64,000 nt of DNA from Cytobacillus firmus NBRC 15306 (GCF_001591465.1 NZ_BCUY01000010.1:20984-84983), one strand, 5' to 3'; positions 45,433 through 54,336 are shown, counted from the stretch's first letter. The notes: generated by a model not told the origin, from the sequence alone. Program-made: numbers and translations.

Positions 45433-46259
45433 TCTCTTTCCCCCTTGTCATTTATTTGTTTATTTTTTTCTCCTCCATAAGGATATGGAAGGTTATAACC
45501 AATCTCTTTTGAAATACCAGCCGCCGCTTCCCAAAGAGGCCCTAAGAAACGATTAACCTTATCTCTTGGAAACGATGTGGAAAATCCGGCAATGCTTAGC
45601 GAATAGGAAACGTTTCCGTACCGGTCAAAAATCGGAACTGCTATGGAAACAGTACCCTCCTCCAATTCGGAATCACTATAAGCAAAACCGGTCTTTCTTG
45701 TTTCTTTTACTAATTCAAGGACTTCTTCTTTTGTTTTAGCAGTTTGGCTTGCATAGGGAATAATAGGATTTTTCAGCACCTCTGCAACTTGTTCATCAGG
45801 TAAAAAGGAAAGAAGGGCGCGTGTGCATGCTCCAGCATATAGAGGCGCTCGCCGGCCAACTCTTGTATATAGCCGGACAGGGCGTGTACTCTCAACTTTC
45901 TCCAGATAAATACCTTCATTTTGCTCCTGAATTACTAGCTGGACTGCTTCATTAAACATCCTCTGCAGATTTTTCATATAAGGGAGAGCGATTCTGCGAA
46001 TCTCAAATCGTGCCGCAACCCGTTCACCCATCTCCAGAAATTTGATGCCTAACCCATATCTCTCGCCATCCATAACAATCCCATCCTGATGAAAGGTAAC
46101 ACGCTGCAAATAGCCAAACTCGACAAAGCTTCTTAAAAGGCGAAAGGCGGTTGCTTTAGGAATTCCTAAGGTCTTTGAAATTTCATCCAATCTCCAGTAA
46201 GGTTTTTCATCTGTGAAAACTTCTAATAAGTGAAGCCCTTTTTCAATTGTTTTGCTCAT
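45429..46259 (-). CDS. IclR-family regulator
   Basis: A 276-residue regulator: winged HTH (YWRLDEISKTLGIPKATAFRLLRS) and IclR effector domain (LYAGACTRALLSFLPDEQV, GFAYSDSELEEGTVSIAVPIFD). It is embedded in the ABC operon, overlapping both neighbours by four bases. Palindromes of the TTTCAT/ATGAAA type upstream of the first gene (48279-48304) are plausible sites for it. The ligand is probably the imported compound. Confidence 0.87.
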   Translation of the reverse strand: MSKTIEKGLHLLEVFTDEKPYWRLDEISKTLGIPKATAFRLLRSFVEFGYLQRVTFHQDGIVMDGERYGLGIKFLEMGERVAARFEIRRIALPYMKNLQRMFNEAVQLVIQEQNEGIYLEKVESTRPVRLYTRVGRRAPLYAGACTRALLSFLPDEQVAEVLKNPIIPYASQTAKTKEEVLELVKETRKTGFAYSDSELEEGTVSIAVPIFDRYGNVSYSLSIAGFSTSFPRDKVNRFLGPLWEAAAGISKEIGYNLPYPYGGEKNKQINDKGERE

Positions 46260-47275
46260 ACTGGTTCTCCTGCTGCGAAAGAATGCTTTCCGGCTTCTGT
46301 ATATAAGTGGCAGGATACTGCATGCTGATCTTCAACCACCTGAAGGGTTGGCTGATCCGTTTTACAAATATCCATACAGGAAGCGCAGCGAGGATGGAAT
46401 GTACATCCGCTTGGAGGATTCGAAGGACTTGGTACATCTCCTTTTAATATAATCCTCTTCTTCTTTTTTAACGGGTGAGGGCTTGGCAAGGCAGAAAGAA
46501 GCGCTTCAGCATACGGGTGCATAGGTTTGTCATATAAACGGCTCTTTTCTGCGATTTCAACCATTTTCCCAAGATACATAACACCAATGCGATCGCAGAA
46601 GTGTTTGACAACACTCAAGTCGTGGGAGATAAAGATATATGTAAGACCCAGCTCTTTCTGTAAATCTCTCATTAAATTAAGGACTTGTGACTGAATGGAT
46701 ACATCCAGTGCGGACACTGGCTCATCTGCAATTATTAATTTCGGTTTGGAAATTAGGGCTCTGGCGATTCCGATGCGCTGGCGCTGACCGCCGGAAAATT
46801 CATGCGGGAAGCGAGTAAGCTGTGCAGGTGTAAGGCCAACCTGGTCCGCAACCTCCAATAATCTTCTTTCTCTTTCCTTGCGATCGGTCACTCCGAAATT
46901 AATAAGCGGCTCTTCAATAATGTCCTGAATCTTCATTCTCGGATTCAGTGAAGCAAAAGGATCCTGAAAAACAATTTGAATATCCTTCCTCAATTTTCTC
47001 ATTCCACTATTATTAAGCTCTGCAAGGTTTCGTCCCTGAAAATAGATGTTCCCCTCAGTTGGTTCAAGCAGCCGCAAAATGGTCCTGCCCGTAGTACTTT
47101 TTCCGCACCCCGACTCACCAACAATCCCAAATGTTTCACCTTCCATGACCTCGAAGGAAACACCATCAACTGCTTTTACATGCTGAAGTGTCTTATTTCC
47201 AAAAATACCGCCTTTAACCGGAAAGTGCTTTTTTAAATTCTCTACCTTTAATAGAACTTTTTGTTCTTTTGTCAT
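46256..47275 (-). CDS. dppF: Oligopeptide ABC ATPase, DppF/OppF type
   Basis: A 339-residue ATPase: Walker [13 protein letters not shown]-loop [15 protein letters not shown], signature [15 protein letters not shown], Walker [15 protein letters not shown]-loop FISHDLSVV, and the OPP C-terminal Cys cluster ([14 protein letters not shown]) thought to bind an Fe-S cluster in this family. Its ends overlap those of DppD and IclR by four bases each. Confidence 0.92.
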   Translation of the reverse strand: MTKEQKVLLKVENLKKHFPVKGGIFGNKTLQHVKAVDGVSFEVMEGETFGIVGESGCGKSTTGRTILRLLEPTEGNIYFQGRNLAELNNSGMRKLRKDIQIVFQDPFASLNPRMKIQDIIEEPLINFGVTDRKERERRLLEVADQVGLTPAQLTRFPHEFSGGQRQRIGIARALISKPKLIIADEPVSALDVSIQSQVLNLMRDLQKELGLTYIFISHDLSVVKHFCDRIGVMYLGKMVEIAEKSRLYDKPMHPYAEALLSALPSPHPLKKKKRIILKGDVPSPSNPPSGCTFHPRCASCMDICKTDQPTLQVVEDQHAVSCHLYTEAGKHSFAAGEPV

Positions 47276-48261
47276 GTAGCAGCAACCTCCGACTCTTTTT
47301 CTTCAAAAAGCCAGCATTTAACTTGTGAGCCTGACTCTGTTGTAAATTGCGGTGGTGTCTCTATACAGCGGTCGTGCGCTAAAGAACAACGCGGTGCAAA
47401 TCTGCATCCGGACGGCATATTTCCCGGTGCCGGAACGACTCCTGGAATGGAAGATAAATATTCTCTCTGTTCCTCCACATCTGGCAATGAAGCAATTAAC
47501 CCTTTGGTATAAGGATGCTTTGGATGATCAAACAGTTCCACAACTGATGATTCTTCCACAACTTCCCCTGCATACATCACAATGACACGATCACACATTT
47601 CTGCCACCACACCCAAGTCATGTGTAATCAGGACTATCGACATATGCAGCTTATTCTGTATATCTTTCATCAGCTCCAGGATCTGCGCTTGAATCGTGAC
47701 ATCCAGGGCAGTCGTTGGCTCGTCCGCAATCAAAACCTCTGGGTTGCATGAAAGAGCAATCGCAATCATGACCCTTTGGCGCATCCCTCCTGAAAGCTGG
47801 TACGGGTACTCATCAAGCACTTGTTCCGGACGTGGAATGCCGACTAGCTTTAGCATTTCTAATGCCCGTGCCCTGGCAGCTTTCTTGGAAACCTTCTCAT
47901 GGCTTAAGATCATCTCCATAATCTGTTCCCCAATAGTGTAGACAGGATTTAAAGAACTCATTGGTTCCTGAAAAATCATTGAGATTTTTTTACCGCGAAT
48001 TTTTCTCCAATCCTTTTTAGTAAAATCCTTAAAGCGAAGGTCACCTAAACGGACATCACCATCGTGCCTCTCAACGCCGGGAGGCAAAAGGCCCATCAAA
48101 GAAAGCGAGGTCATACTTTTCCCGCAGCCCGATTCCCCTACGATTCCAAGAGTCTCACCCTTATGTAAATGAAAACTAATCCCGTTGACAATTGATATTT
48201 TTCGGCCATCATCCCGGATGCCAACTTTTAACTTATCAACCTCTAAAACTCTTTGAACCAT
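47272..48261 (-). CDS. dppD: Oligopeptide ABC ATPase, DppD/OppD type
   Basis: A 329-residue ATPase: Walker [12 protein letters not shown], signature LSGGMRQRVMIAIAL, Walker B VLIADEPTTALD, H-loop LITHDLGVV, and C-terminal CRFAPRCSLAHDRC. It is the first gene of the eight-gene peptide operon dppD-dppF-iclR-dppA-dppB-dppC-M14-pcp. AT-rich promoter-like sequence lies upstream at 48300-48350. Confidence 0.92.
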   Translation of the reverse strand: MVQRVLEVDKLKVGIRDDGRKISIVNGISFHLHKGETLGIVGESGCGKSMTSLSLMGLLPPGVERHDGDVRLGDLRFKDFTKKDWRKIRGKKISMIFQEPMSSLNPVYTIGEQIMEMILSHEKVSKKAARARALEMLKLVGIPRPEQVLDEYPYQLSGGMRQRVMIAIALSCNPEVLIADEPTTALDVTIQAQILELMKDIQNKLHMSIVLITHDLGVVAEMCDRVIVMYAGEVVEESSVVELFDHPKHPYTKGLIASLPDVEEQREYLSSIPGVVPAPGNMPSGCRFAPRCSLAHDRCIETPPQFTTESGSQVKCWLFEEKESEVAAT

Positions 48262-48278
48262 TATGACACTCCTAACGG

Positions 48279-48304
48279 TTTCATTTTATGAAATGAAATT
48301 TCAT
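48279..48304. promoter_or_regulatory. Overlapping IclR-type palindromes before the peptide operon
   Basis: TTTCATTTTATGAAA (48279-48293) and ATGAAATTTCAT (48293-48304) are perfect inverted repeats placed between the AT-rich promoter region and the dppD start. IclR proteins commonly bind TGAAA/TTTCA pairs. Confidence 0.6.
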
Positions 48305-48424
48305 TATTTATATAATTTACATAATATTTAATTATTCGAATATTTTCAATAGAATCTGAAAAAAAAGCGGAAATATTTGAGAATAAGTCAGTACCATAAG
48401 CCAGCAGTGCTTCCTTCAGAGAAT

Positions 48425-48499
48425 GGGGACGGGGGACACAGGGACAGGTTAACTGTCCCCAAAAGCACCTTGGGACAAGGGACCTGTCCCCTCGTCCCC
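48425..48499. repeat. GGGACAGG palindromic element, copy 2
   Basis: Contains GGGACAGGTTAACTGTCCCC and GGGACCTGTCCCCTCGTCCCC in the same order as copy 1 (25707), with diverged middle and left end. It lies between the codA terminator and the dppD promoter region. Confidence 0.8.
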
Positions 48500-48511
48500 T
48501 TTCTGGATAGC

Positions 48512-48542
48512 AAAAAAACTGACCCAGTCAGCCTGAGCCAGT
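48512..48542 (-). terminator. Terminator of codBA
   Basis: On the minus strand ACTGGCTCAG and CTGGGTCAGT pair (two wobbles) around GCTGA and run into TTTTTT. Confidence 0.8.
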
Positions 48543-48552
48543 CATTCTTCTA

Positions 48553-49818
48553 TCATTTATGAAAATCTACATTCATTTTTTCTTCACCAAACACCACTGA
48601 TGTCTGGCTGGGTTTCGTTTCAGCAATTATTTTTCCATTTCTTATTGAATACCTGACAGCCGCCTGCCTCCTGATTGCTTCATACTCATTTTCCGCATCA
48701 AGAATAATCAGGTTGGCCGGCTTTCCTTCTTCAATTCCATATTTCTCTTCAATATTTAATGTTTTAGCACTGTTATTTGTAATCAGGTCAAAGGAGTTAA
48801 CAATTTGCTCATACCCCATCAGCTGTGACACATGGATGCCCATATGGAGCACCTGCAGCATATTGCCGGTGCCAAGCGGATACCATGGATCGAAGATGTC
48901 GTCATGACCGAAGCTTACATTTAGCCCTGCTTCGAGCAGTTCTTTTACTCTTGTGATTCCCCTGCGCTTCGGATACGTATCAAAGCGTCCCTGCAGATGG
49001 ATGTTTACGAGCGGGTTTGCGACAAAGTTTATGTTTGATAGCTTTAACAGTCTGAACAGCTTGTAGGTATAAGCATCATTATAAGAACCCATTGCCGTTG
49101 TATGGCTGGCTGTTACCCGGCTGCCCAATCCGCGTTCATAGGCTTCCGCTGCCACCACTTCCACAAAGCGCGACTGTTCATCATCGATTTCATCGCAGTG
49201 GATATCGACCAGGCGGTCATACTTTTCAGCAAGATCAAAGGCCGTTTTCATTGAAGCAACGCCGTACTCTCTTGTGAACTCGAAATGAGGAATGCCTCCT
49301 ACCACATCAGCGCCCATTTTCAGCGCTTCCTCCATGAGCTCAGCGCCGCTTGGATACGAATTGATTCCCTCCTGCGGGAAAGCTACCAGCTGGAGGTCCA
49401 CATAGTCAGCCATTTCTTCTTTTACTTCCAGCAGGGCTTTTAAAGCAGTCAGACTGGGGTCTGTTACATCCACATGTGTACGGACATGCTGGATTCCCTG
49501 TGCCATTTGCCATTTGAGTGCCGTTTTCGCCCTTGTTTTTACATCTTCATGTGTCAAGGTTTCTTTTCTTTGTGCCCATCTTTGAATGCCTTCGAATAAT
49601 GTTCCGCTCTGGTTCCATTCCGGCTCGCCTGCTGTCAGGGTTGTATCCAGGTGAATATGGGGTTCGATGAAGGGTGCCGAAACCAGGGATCCGGCAGCAT
49701 CAAGGGTTTCCTGGCCCCCTTCCGCTTCCTCCTGTGATATGCTATGAATCTTTCCATCTTGTATCGCTATATTCCATAAGCCTTCCCGGCCTCTAAGTTT
49801 CGCGTTTTTAATAATCAC
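48553..49818 (-). CDS. codA: Cytosine deaminase
   Basis: A 421-residue amidohydrolase converting cytosine to uracil and ammonia. Metal site motifs: [19 protein letters not shown] (H-x-H), [50 protein letters not shown] with the conserved Asp. Length and motif order match E. coli CodA. It overlaps the end of the permease gene codB by 11 bases. Regulation by PyrR through the leader at 51144-51272 fits pyrimidine salvage. Confidence 0.92.
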   Translation of the reverse strand: MIIKNAKLRGREGLWNIAIQDGKIHSISQEEAEGGQETLDAAGSLVSAPFIEPHIHLDTTLTAGEPEWNQSGTLFEGIQRWAQRKETLTHEDVKTRAKTALKWQMAQGIQHVRTHVDVTDPSLTALKALLEVKEEMADYVDLQLVAFPQEGINSYPSGAELMEEALKMGADVVGGIPHFEFTREYGVASMKTAFDLAEKYDRLVDIHCDEIDDEQSRFVEVVAAEAYERGLGSRVTASHTTAMGSYNDAYTYKLFRLLKLSNINFVANPLVNIHLQGRFDTYPKRRGITRVKELLEAGLNVSFGHDDIFDPWYPLGTGNMLQVLHMGIHVSQLMGYEQIVNSFDLITNNSAKTLNIEEKYGIEEGKPANLIILDAENEYEAIRRQAAVRYSIRNGKIIAETKPSQTSVVFGEEKMNVDFHK

Positions 49819-51076
49819 TTCTTAGTTCCCCTTCCCGAACTGTATTTCTGCCTTGTAATGAAGCAGCCAATTTTGATACCAGGACAAATGTGATTGCTGA
49901 ACCTAACAGCGAGTTGACTGGCGGAATCCCCGGCACAAAATTTGCAGCGGCTACACCGGCTGCCCAGGCAAGGATCGCGATCCAGTTTACAGCCTTAAAC
50001 TTCATATCTGCAAACTTTTTATACTCTCCGCGATTTACGATAAAGTAATCTGCCAGGATGATAGCTCCGATGGATGGCAGTGTTGATCCCAGAATCGTCA
50101 GGAAGCCGACAAAGTTGTTGTACAGCCACATGGCCGCAATCGTTCCGACAATTCCATTGAAGATGACAACCTTACCTTTTCGGATCTTTAAAATGCTTGC
50201 AAACCCTAAGCCTGATGCATATAAGGCGTTATCGTTTGTTGTCCAGATGTTTAAACCAAGAACCAGAATCGCCGGGAAAATCAATTTTTGGATAAACATG
50301 ACTTCTGAGATATCCGATTGCCCTGTTGCGATCGCACCGATTGCACCGAACAGGAACATGATCGAGTTTCCGATGAAGAAGGCGATGACGGTTGATACTA
50401 CTGCTGAACGCTTTGTATTTGAAAATCGTGCGAAGTCCGGAGTCAGCGTGCCCGCACTGATAAACGAGCCGACGCAAATTGTTAAAGCCGCTGCCAGACT
50501 AATGGCCTCTGTTGGCTGATATTGCATAAGCCCTTCCAGGCCGCCTGCAGTTTCGGTTGCTTTAAAAACGGAGAAGCTTCCCAGAACAGTGATTAAAGGT
50601 ACTGCTATGAAGCTTAAGATTGCCAGTGCCTTCATACCGAAGAAGGCTGTGCCTGTCATCAGGAGACCTGCCACCGCAATCAGAAGATACGCATCAATTC
50701 CTGTTACTTTCTGAACCGGCAGCGCGAACATCGCTACCCCAACTCCGAACCAGCCAACCTGAGTGGCAGCCAGCAGGAAGGATGATAGGTAGGATCCTTT
50801 TTCACCGAAGGCATAGCGGGTGAGCAGGTGCGTTGATAGGCCTGTCTTCGCCGCGATATAGGCAAGTGCTCCTGTGTAAGCACCTAAAATCAAGTTGCCT
50901 GCCAGAACGATCCCGATAAATTGAATGAACGTTAATCCTGTTCCAAGCGTTCCGCCTGACCACATGCTGGCTGAGAAGAAGGTCAGGCCGAGCATCACCA
51001 CAAGCATTTTCCAAAATCCATTGCGATGCCCTTGAGGTACTGCTTCTAACGAAAAATCCAAATCTACTTTTTTCAT
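49808..51076 (-). CDS. codB: Cytosine permease
   Basis: About 422 residues, NCS1 family with about 12 transmembrane segments. I start at the ATG at 51076 ([20 protein letters not shown]) because GGAGGAA lies 6 bases upstream; the ORF extends 52 codons further into the PyrR leader. Motifs: [66 protein letters not shown]. It imports cytosine for the deaminase downstream. Confidence 0.9.
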   Translation of the reverse strand: MKKVDLDFSLEAVPQGHRNGFWKMLVVMLGLTFFSASMWSGGTLGTGLTFIQFIGIVLAGNLILGAYTGALAYIAAKTGLSTHLLTRYAFGEKGSYLSSFLLAATQVGWFGVGVAMFALPVQKVTGIDAYLLIAVAGLLMTGTAFFGMKALAILSFIAVPLITVLGSFSVFKATETAGGLEGLMQYQPTEAISLAAALTICVGSFISAGTLTPDFARFSNTKRSAVVSTVIAFFIGNSIMFLFGAIGAIATGQSDISEVMFIQKLIFPAILVLGLNIWTTNDNALYASGLGFASILKIRKGKVVIFNGIVGTIAAMWLYNNFVGFLTILGSTLPSIGAIILADYFIVNRGEYKKFADMKFKAVNWIAILAWAAGVAAANFVPGIPPVNSLLGSAITFVLVSKLAASLQGRNTVREGELRSDY

Positions 51077-51143
51077 ACCAATTCCTCCAATCGTTTTTTG
51101 AACTGGTACCGAAGGATTTTCGATAGTAAGTGGATGGAAAAAG

Positions 51144-51183
51144 AAAAAGGCTTCTCGCCGTTTTCCGACAAGAAGCCTTTTTC
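51144..51183 (-). terminator. PyrR-controlled attenuator terminator
   Basis: AAAAAGGCTTCT and AGAAGCCTTTTT pair at the base of a longer stem, followed on the minus strand by TTTTTC. It is placed 68 bases before codB. Confidence 0.85.
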
Positions 51184-51242
51184 CTGCATGAAGAACCCTT
51201 GGGCAGGATACACCTAACCCATTATTCATCATACTTCCGCTG

Positions 51243-51272
51243 TCCTTGTCAGCCTCACGGGACTGAATTAAA
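51243..51272 (-). promoter_or_regulatory. PyrR-binding loop in the codBA leader
   Basis: The minus strand reads TTCAGTCCCGTGAGGCTGAC AAGGA, matching the pyr operon anti-antiterminator motif (AGUCC-N-GUGAGGCU). With the terminator at 51144 it forms a typical UMP-responsive attenuator. Confidence 0.85.
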
Positions 51273-51412
51273 GGTACCAGTATTTAATTGTCTATTATTA
51301 TTTCAGAAAATATTAATAGTGTCAAGGTAGAAATTTTTAGGGCATTGGCGTAGTAGGTTGAACCCTGTTGTCACTGCCCGATATCCTGCGTTCGAAAATA
51401 GCTCTTATTAGG

Positions 51413-51769
51413 CTATTTCAATATCCACGACCAGGCTTCTTCCAGCTGATGGCCTTCAAAGTATTCGACTGTAATCCCAGGCAGGTAGTTCGTGACCTTT
51501 GAAACAGTGCCAATCCAGTCTTTGTCACTGACAACAGCGAATTTATTAAACTGCTTCCATCTTTGTATATCAAATTCAATTCCTTCGGTGGCACCTTGAA
51601 AAGTTGTTCCGTCTACATCCGTCATGATGGCCAGGATATTGAATTTCTGGTCATATTTAAAATTCTCTCTCACGTATTGATCCAGTTTTTCAGCATCTTC
51701 CTTTGTTGCATTGCCATTGAAAGCGAGGGCAATGGTAGAGGGAGAGCGGGATTCTATGAATTGAAGCAT
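51413..51769 (-). CDS. SpoIIAA-like (STAS-fold) small protein
   Basis: About 118 residues starting at the ATG at 51769 (MLQFIESRSPSTIALAF), which has TGGAGGTAA upstream; an ATG five codons earlier overlaps that site. It matches the SpoIIAA-like/UspA-like family (PF11964 type): GNATKEDAEKLDQYV, FNILAIMTDVDG, WIGTVSKVTNYLPGITVEYF, EEAWSWI. Proteins of this family are small cytoplasmic STAS-like folds that may bind hydrophobic ligands; the role is unknown. It is a single gene between codBA and array G. Confidence 0.75.
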   Translation of the reverse strand: MLQFIESRSPSTIALAFNGNATKEDAEKLDQYVRENFKYDQKFNILAIMTDVDGTTFQGATEGIEFDIQRWKQFNKFAVVSDKDWIGTVSKVTNYLPGITVEYFEGHQLEEAWSWILK

Positions 51770-51864
51770 AATGGTTACCTCCAAATGGTTTTATTGAGGT
51801 AAATTCCCGGTTAAGCGGGCTGCGAAACTAGCAGTGGGGAGTTTTTTACTGGAAATGGAGTGTG

Positions 51865-51990
51865 CTATTTGCAGGTTTGTGATTCTATTTGCAAGTTTAC
51901 GAATCTATTTGCAGAATGAAAAACTCTATTTGCAAGTTTGCGATTCTATTTGCAGAAATCCAGATTCTATTTGCAGCGTTCACAATTCGG
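51865..51990 (+). repeat. Phased array G of CTATTTGCAG motifs (6 units)
   Basis: Units at 51865, 51885, 51905, 51926, 51946 and 51967: steps 20, 20, 21, 20, 21. It ends with the cap GCGTTCACAATTCGGG and is followed 15 bases later by the desaturase terminator. Confidence 0.9.
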
Positions 51991-52004
51991 GATTCTTATC
52001 CAAC

Positions 52005-52036
52005 AAAAAATAGAACCAGCCATCACGCCGGTTCTA
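52005..52036 (-). terminator. Terminator of the desaturase gene
   Basis: On the minus strand TAGAACCGGC and GGCTGGTTCTA pair around GTGAT and are followed by TTTTTTG. Confidence 0.88.
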
Positions 52037-52040
52037 TCAA

Positions 52041-52931
52041 TTATTTCTTGCTGTAAAATCGGTCCCGAACCTTTTTGAGACGGGCATGATAGTTTAGGAT
52101 ATCAAGTCTTGCTTTCTCTGCTTCAGGTGCGATCGGCCGCAGCTTTTCAACTTCCCAATAGTCTATAATGACATCGAGAACTTGATCAAAGTATTCAAGC
52201 GGGCCGTAATTGGCCTCTTTTGCGATGATAGCCATACGGTTTTCAAAATCCGGCATGACAGCACCCGGCATTTTAAAGTTCATGATGACGTTCGCGAGGT
52301 AGTAGCAATAGTTAGGTTCTAATTGCAGGTGATGTTTTATAACGTCTCTGTAAAAAGTATAATGCAGGGTCTCATCCTTAGCCAAACGCCTCAGCAGGCT
52401 GGATAAATCCTTATCATGAGGCCCCGCTACCTTCGCCACATTATAGTAAAACACCATGGTGGCCAGCTCCTGCATGGAGGTATACACCATTGTTTCAAAT
52501 GGGGTATGGAAATCAGGATTCCAGCCGTTTTCCACTGTTTGCTTGTGAAGCTGGTGAAGCCTTCCCGGATGGACATTCCGGGTGATTAACAGATAGGTTT
52601 CAAGCAGGCTGGAGTGCTGATCCTCTTCCGCTGTCCATGTATGGACAAATTCCTTAATAACACTCAATGACCCTTTAAATGTCTGGTCCAAATAAGAGGT
52701 GAACCATGGAAGATTCACTTCTGTCAGGAGAGCTGTCTCCACAGCCGTAATGACGGACTCCGGAAGCGTCACCTGACTCTCATCCCAGGGAACACGGCGG
52801 AAATCCTGCGCTTTATCCCATGGGAGAAATTCGTGATAGCCCCAATCTATTTTTTCAGCCCGCTTTTTGTGCTCCTCATACAACTCTCTTACCTTCGGCT
52901 CCAGACGAAAATCGAGATGATTTGTTAACAA
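52041..52931 (-). CDS. Diiron acyl-ACP desaturase-like protein
   Basis: A 296-residue helical protein of the soluble stearoyl-ACP desaturase family. The iron ligands are visible: Glu in LLTEVNLPWF, Glu and His in TAEEDQHSSLLETYL, Glu in SMQELATMVFYY, Glu-x-x-His in AKDETLHYTFY. No signal or membrane segment. It would introduce a double bond into acyl-ACP; such soluble desaturases are less usual in Bacillaceae than the membrane Des type, though related proteins occur. Start MLTNHLDFRL at 52931 with GGGGG upstream. A FapR-like site (52966) lies in the promoter region. Confidence 0.78.
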   Translation of the reverse strand: MLTNHLDFRLEPKVRELYEEHKKRAEKIDWGYHEFLPWDKAQDFRRVPWDESQVTLPESVITAVETALLTEVNLPWFTSYLDQTFKGSLSVIKEFVHTWTAEEDQHSSLLETYLLITRNVHPGRLHQLHKQTVENGWNPDFHTPFETMVYTSMQELATMVFYYNVAKVAGPHDKDLSSLLRRLAKDETLHYTFYRDVIKHHLQLEPNYCYYLANVIMNFKMPGAVMPDFENRMAIIAKEANYGPLEYFDQVLDVIIDYWEVEKLRPIAPEAEKARLDILNYHARLKKVRDRFYSKK

Positions 52932-52965
52932 GTGTAGACCCCCATTGCAATTTTATAGCTAACTA

Positions 52966-52982
52966 TTATGACCTGTTACTAA
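52966..52982. promoter_or_regulatory. Possible FapR-like site before the desaturase
   Basis: The minus strand TTAGTAACAGGTCATAA agrees with the FapR consensus TTAGTACCNGRTACTAA at about 13 of 17 positions. It is plausible for a lipid gene but the right half is poor. The rest of the 52932-53235 gap holds TTAGTTA-rich repeats and the LysM gene promoter region. Confidence 0.35.
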
Positions 52983-53235
52983 TTTAACTATATCACATTT
53001 GTACGTTAACTAACTAATAGGAAAATCGAATTTTCAGGAAATTAGTTCTTTAAACATAAAAATTTCCGCGTCCTTTCGACGTCAATCTCCAGCGGGTGAC
53101 AGCATTCGTTTCGACATAGGCCGACAGTCATTGATTTCTGCAAATTTATTGTATAAGAATGTAAAAATATAATTCTTTCGGACAATGATTGTGGTAAAAT
53201 TATCTAAAATATGTCGACGGGAGAGGATCGGAAAA

Positions 53236-54279
53236 GTGAAAAAACAGATTGTCACACTAGCAGCCGCTGCTATGCTATCTTCAGGTTTTGCCGCTAAGGC
53301 TTCGGCTGATACACATGTGGTGAAAAAGGGGGACACTCTATATCAGTTAGCCGCAAAGTACAAAACCACTGTGACAGAGCTTAAATCTATTAACAAATTA
53401 AGTTCAGATTCCCTTTATATTAATCAATCACTTCAAGTGCCCGGCACTGCAATCAGTGCTCCATCTGTTAGACCGCCAGCTCCGGCTCCTGCTATTCCAA
53501 GTGCAGCCAATACATATATAGTCAAATCAGGCGATTCTTTATCTAAAATTGCTCTGAATCATAAAATCAATTTAAAAGATTTAATGAGCTGGAACCAGCT
53601 TACTCATCATATTATTCATCCTGGACAAGTATTAAAGGTATCAAAAACGGCTTCAGGCAATAATGCTAAAAAGCCTTCTGCTGCCCCGGCACCTCCGCCA
53701 GCCGCTGCTCCTTCTGGAAGTTCCGGCAATTATACAGTGGTTAAAGGTGATACACTAAGCCTGATTGCCAGCAGAAATAACATAACAGTTCAGCAGATAA
53801 AAGATTGGAACAAACTCAGCTCAGACTTGATTTTTATAGGACAAAAGCTCATATTAAGCGCAGCAGGCCAAAAGCCGGCAACAGAAAAACCGGCTGAAGA
53901 AGTGAAAGAAGAAAGCAGTTCTGCATCTGCTGTTTTGGCTGAAGCCCAGAAATATATCGGCGTTCCGTACAAGTGGGCAGGCACTGCTCCTGATGGATTT
54001 GACTGCAGCGGGTTTATTTATTATGTATTAAATAAAAGCGGCTCAAAGCTTGGAAGGTATTCAACAGACGGCTACTATAGCCGCTCGTATTATATTAGCC
54101 AGCCACAGCCAGGTGATTTAGTATTTTTCGAGAATACATACAGACAGGGCATTTCTCATATGGGCTTTTACCTGGGGAATAACCAGTTTATTCATGCCAG
54201 CTCCAATGGCGTGGAGATTACGAGCCTCGAAAATTCTTATTATAAGAAACACTTCGATGGATTTAAGAGATTTTATTAG
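53236..54279 (+). CDS. LysM-NlpC/P60 cell wall D,L-endopeptidase
   Basis: About 347 residues. I start at the GTG at 53236 (VKKQIVTLAAAAMLSSGFAAKASA) because GAGAGGA lies 9 bases before it and it gives a clean signal peptide. Three LysM repeats bind peptidoglycan: THVVKKGDTLYQLAAKY, TYIVKSGDSLSKIALNH, NYTVVKGDTLSLIASRN, separated by Pro/Ala/Ser linkers. The C-terminal NlpC/P60 domain has catalytic Cys in PDGFDCSGFIYYVL and His in ISHMGFYLGNN and FIHASSN. It is of the LytE/CwlS type, cleaving D-gamma-Glu-mDAP bonds during growth or separation. Monocistronic. Confidence 0.92.
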   Translation: MKKQIVTLAAAAMLSSGFAAKASADTHVVKKGDTLYQLAAKYKTTVTELKSINKLSSDSLYINQSLQVPGTAISAPSVRPPAPAPAIPSAANTYIVKSGDSLSKIALNHKINLKDLMSWNQLTHHIIHPGQVLKVSKTASGNNAKKPSAAPAPPPAAAPSGSSGNYTVVKGDTLSLIASRNNITVQQIKDWNKLSSDLIFIGQKLILSAAGQKPATEKPAEEVKEESSSASAVLAEAQKYIGVPYKWAGTAPDGFDCSGFIYYVLNKSGSKLGRYSTDGYYSRSYYISQPQPGDLVFFENTYRQGISHMGFYLGNNQFIHASSNGVEITSLENSYYKKHFDGFKRFY

Positions 54280-54298
54280 GGCTCCTGTTTTTTATAAT

Positions 54299-54332
54299 GA
54301 AAAAACCGCTGGTGCAAAAACACCGGCGGTTT
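54299..54332. terminator. Bidirectional terminator between wall hydrolase and chemoreceptor
   Basis: ACCGCTGGTG and CACCGGCGGT pair around CAAAAA (one wobble); the minus strand runs into TTTTTT and the plus strand into TTTCC. It mainly serves the minus-strand gene. Confidence 0.8.
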
Positions 54333-54336
54333 CCTC

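Noticed and set aside
10084..52036. CRISPR arrays
   Set aside because: The repeat is only 10 bases, the period 20-21, and no cas genes are present.
53150..53200. WalR-type box before the LysM hydrolase (TGTATAAGAATGTAAA)
   Set aside because: The half-sites are 10 bases apart rather than 11 and the first is off consensus.
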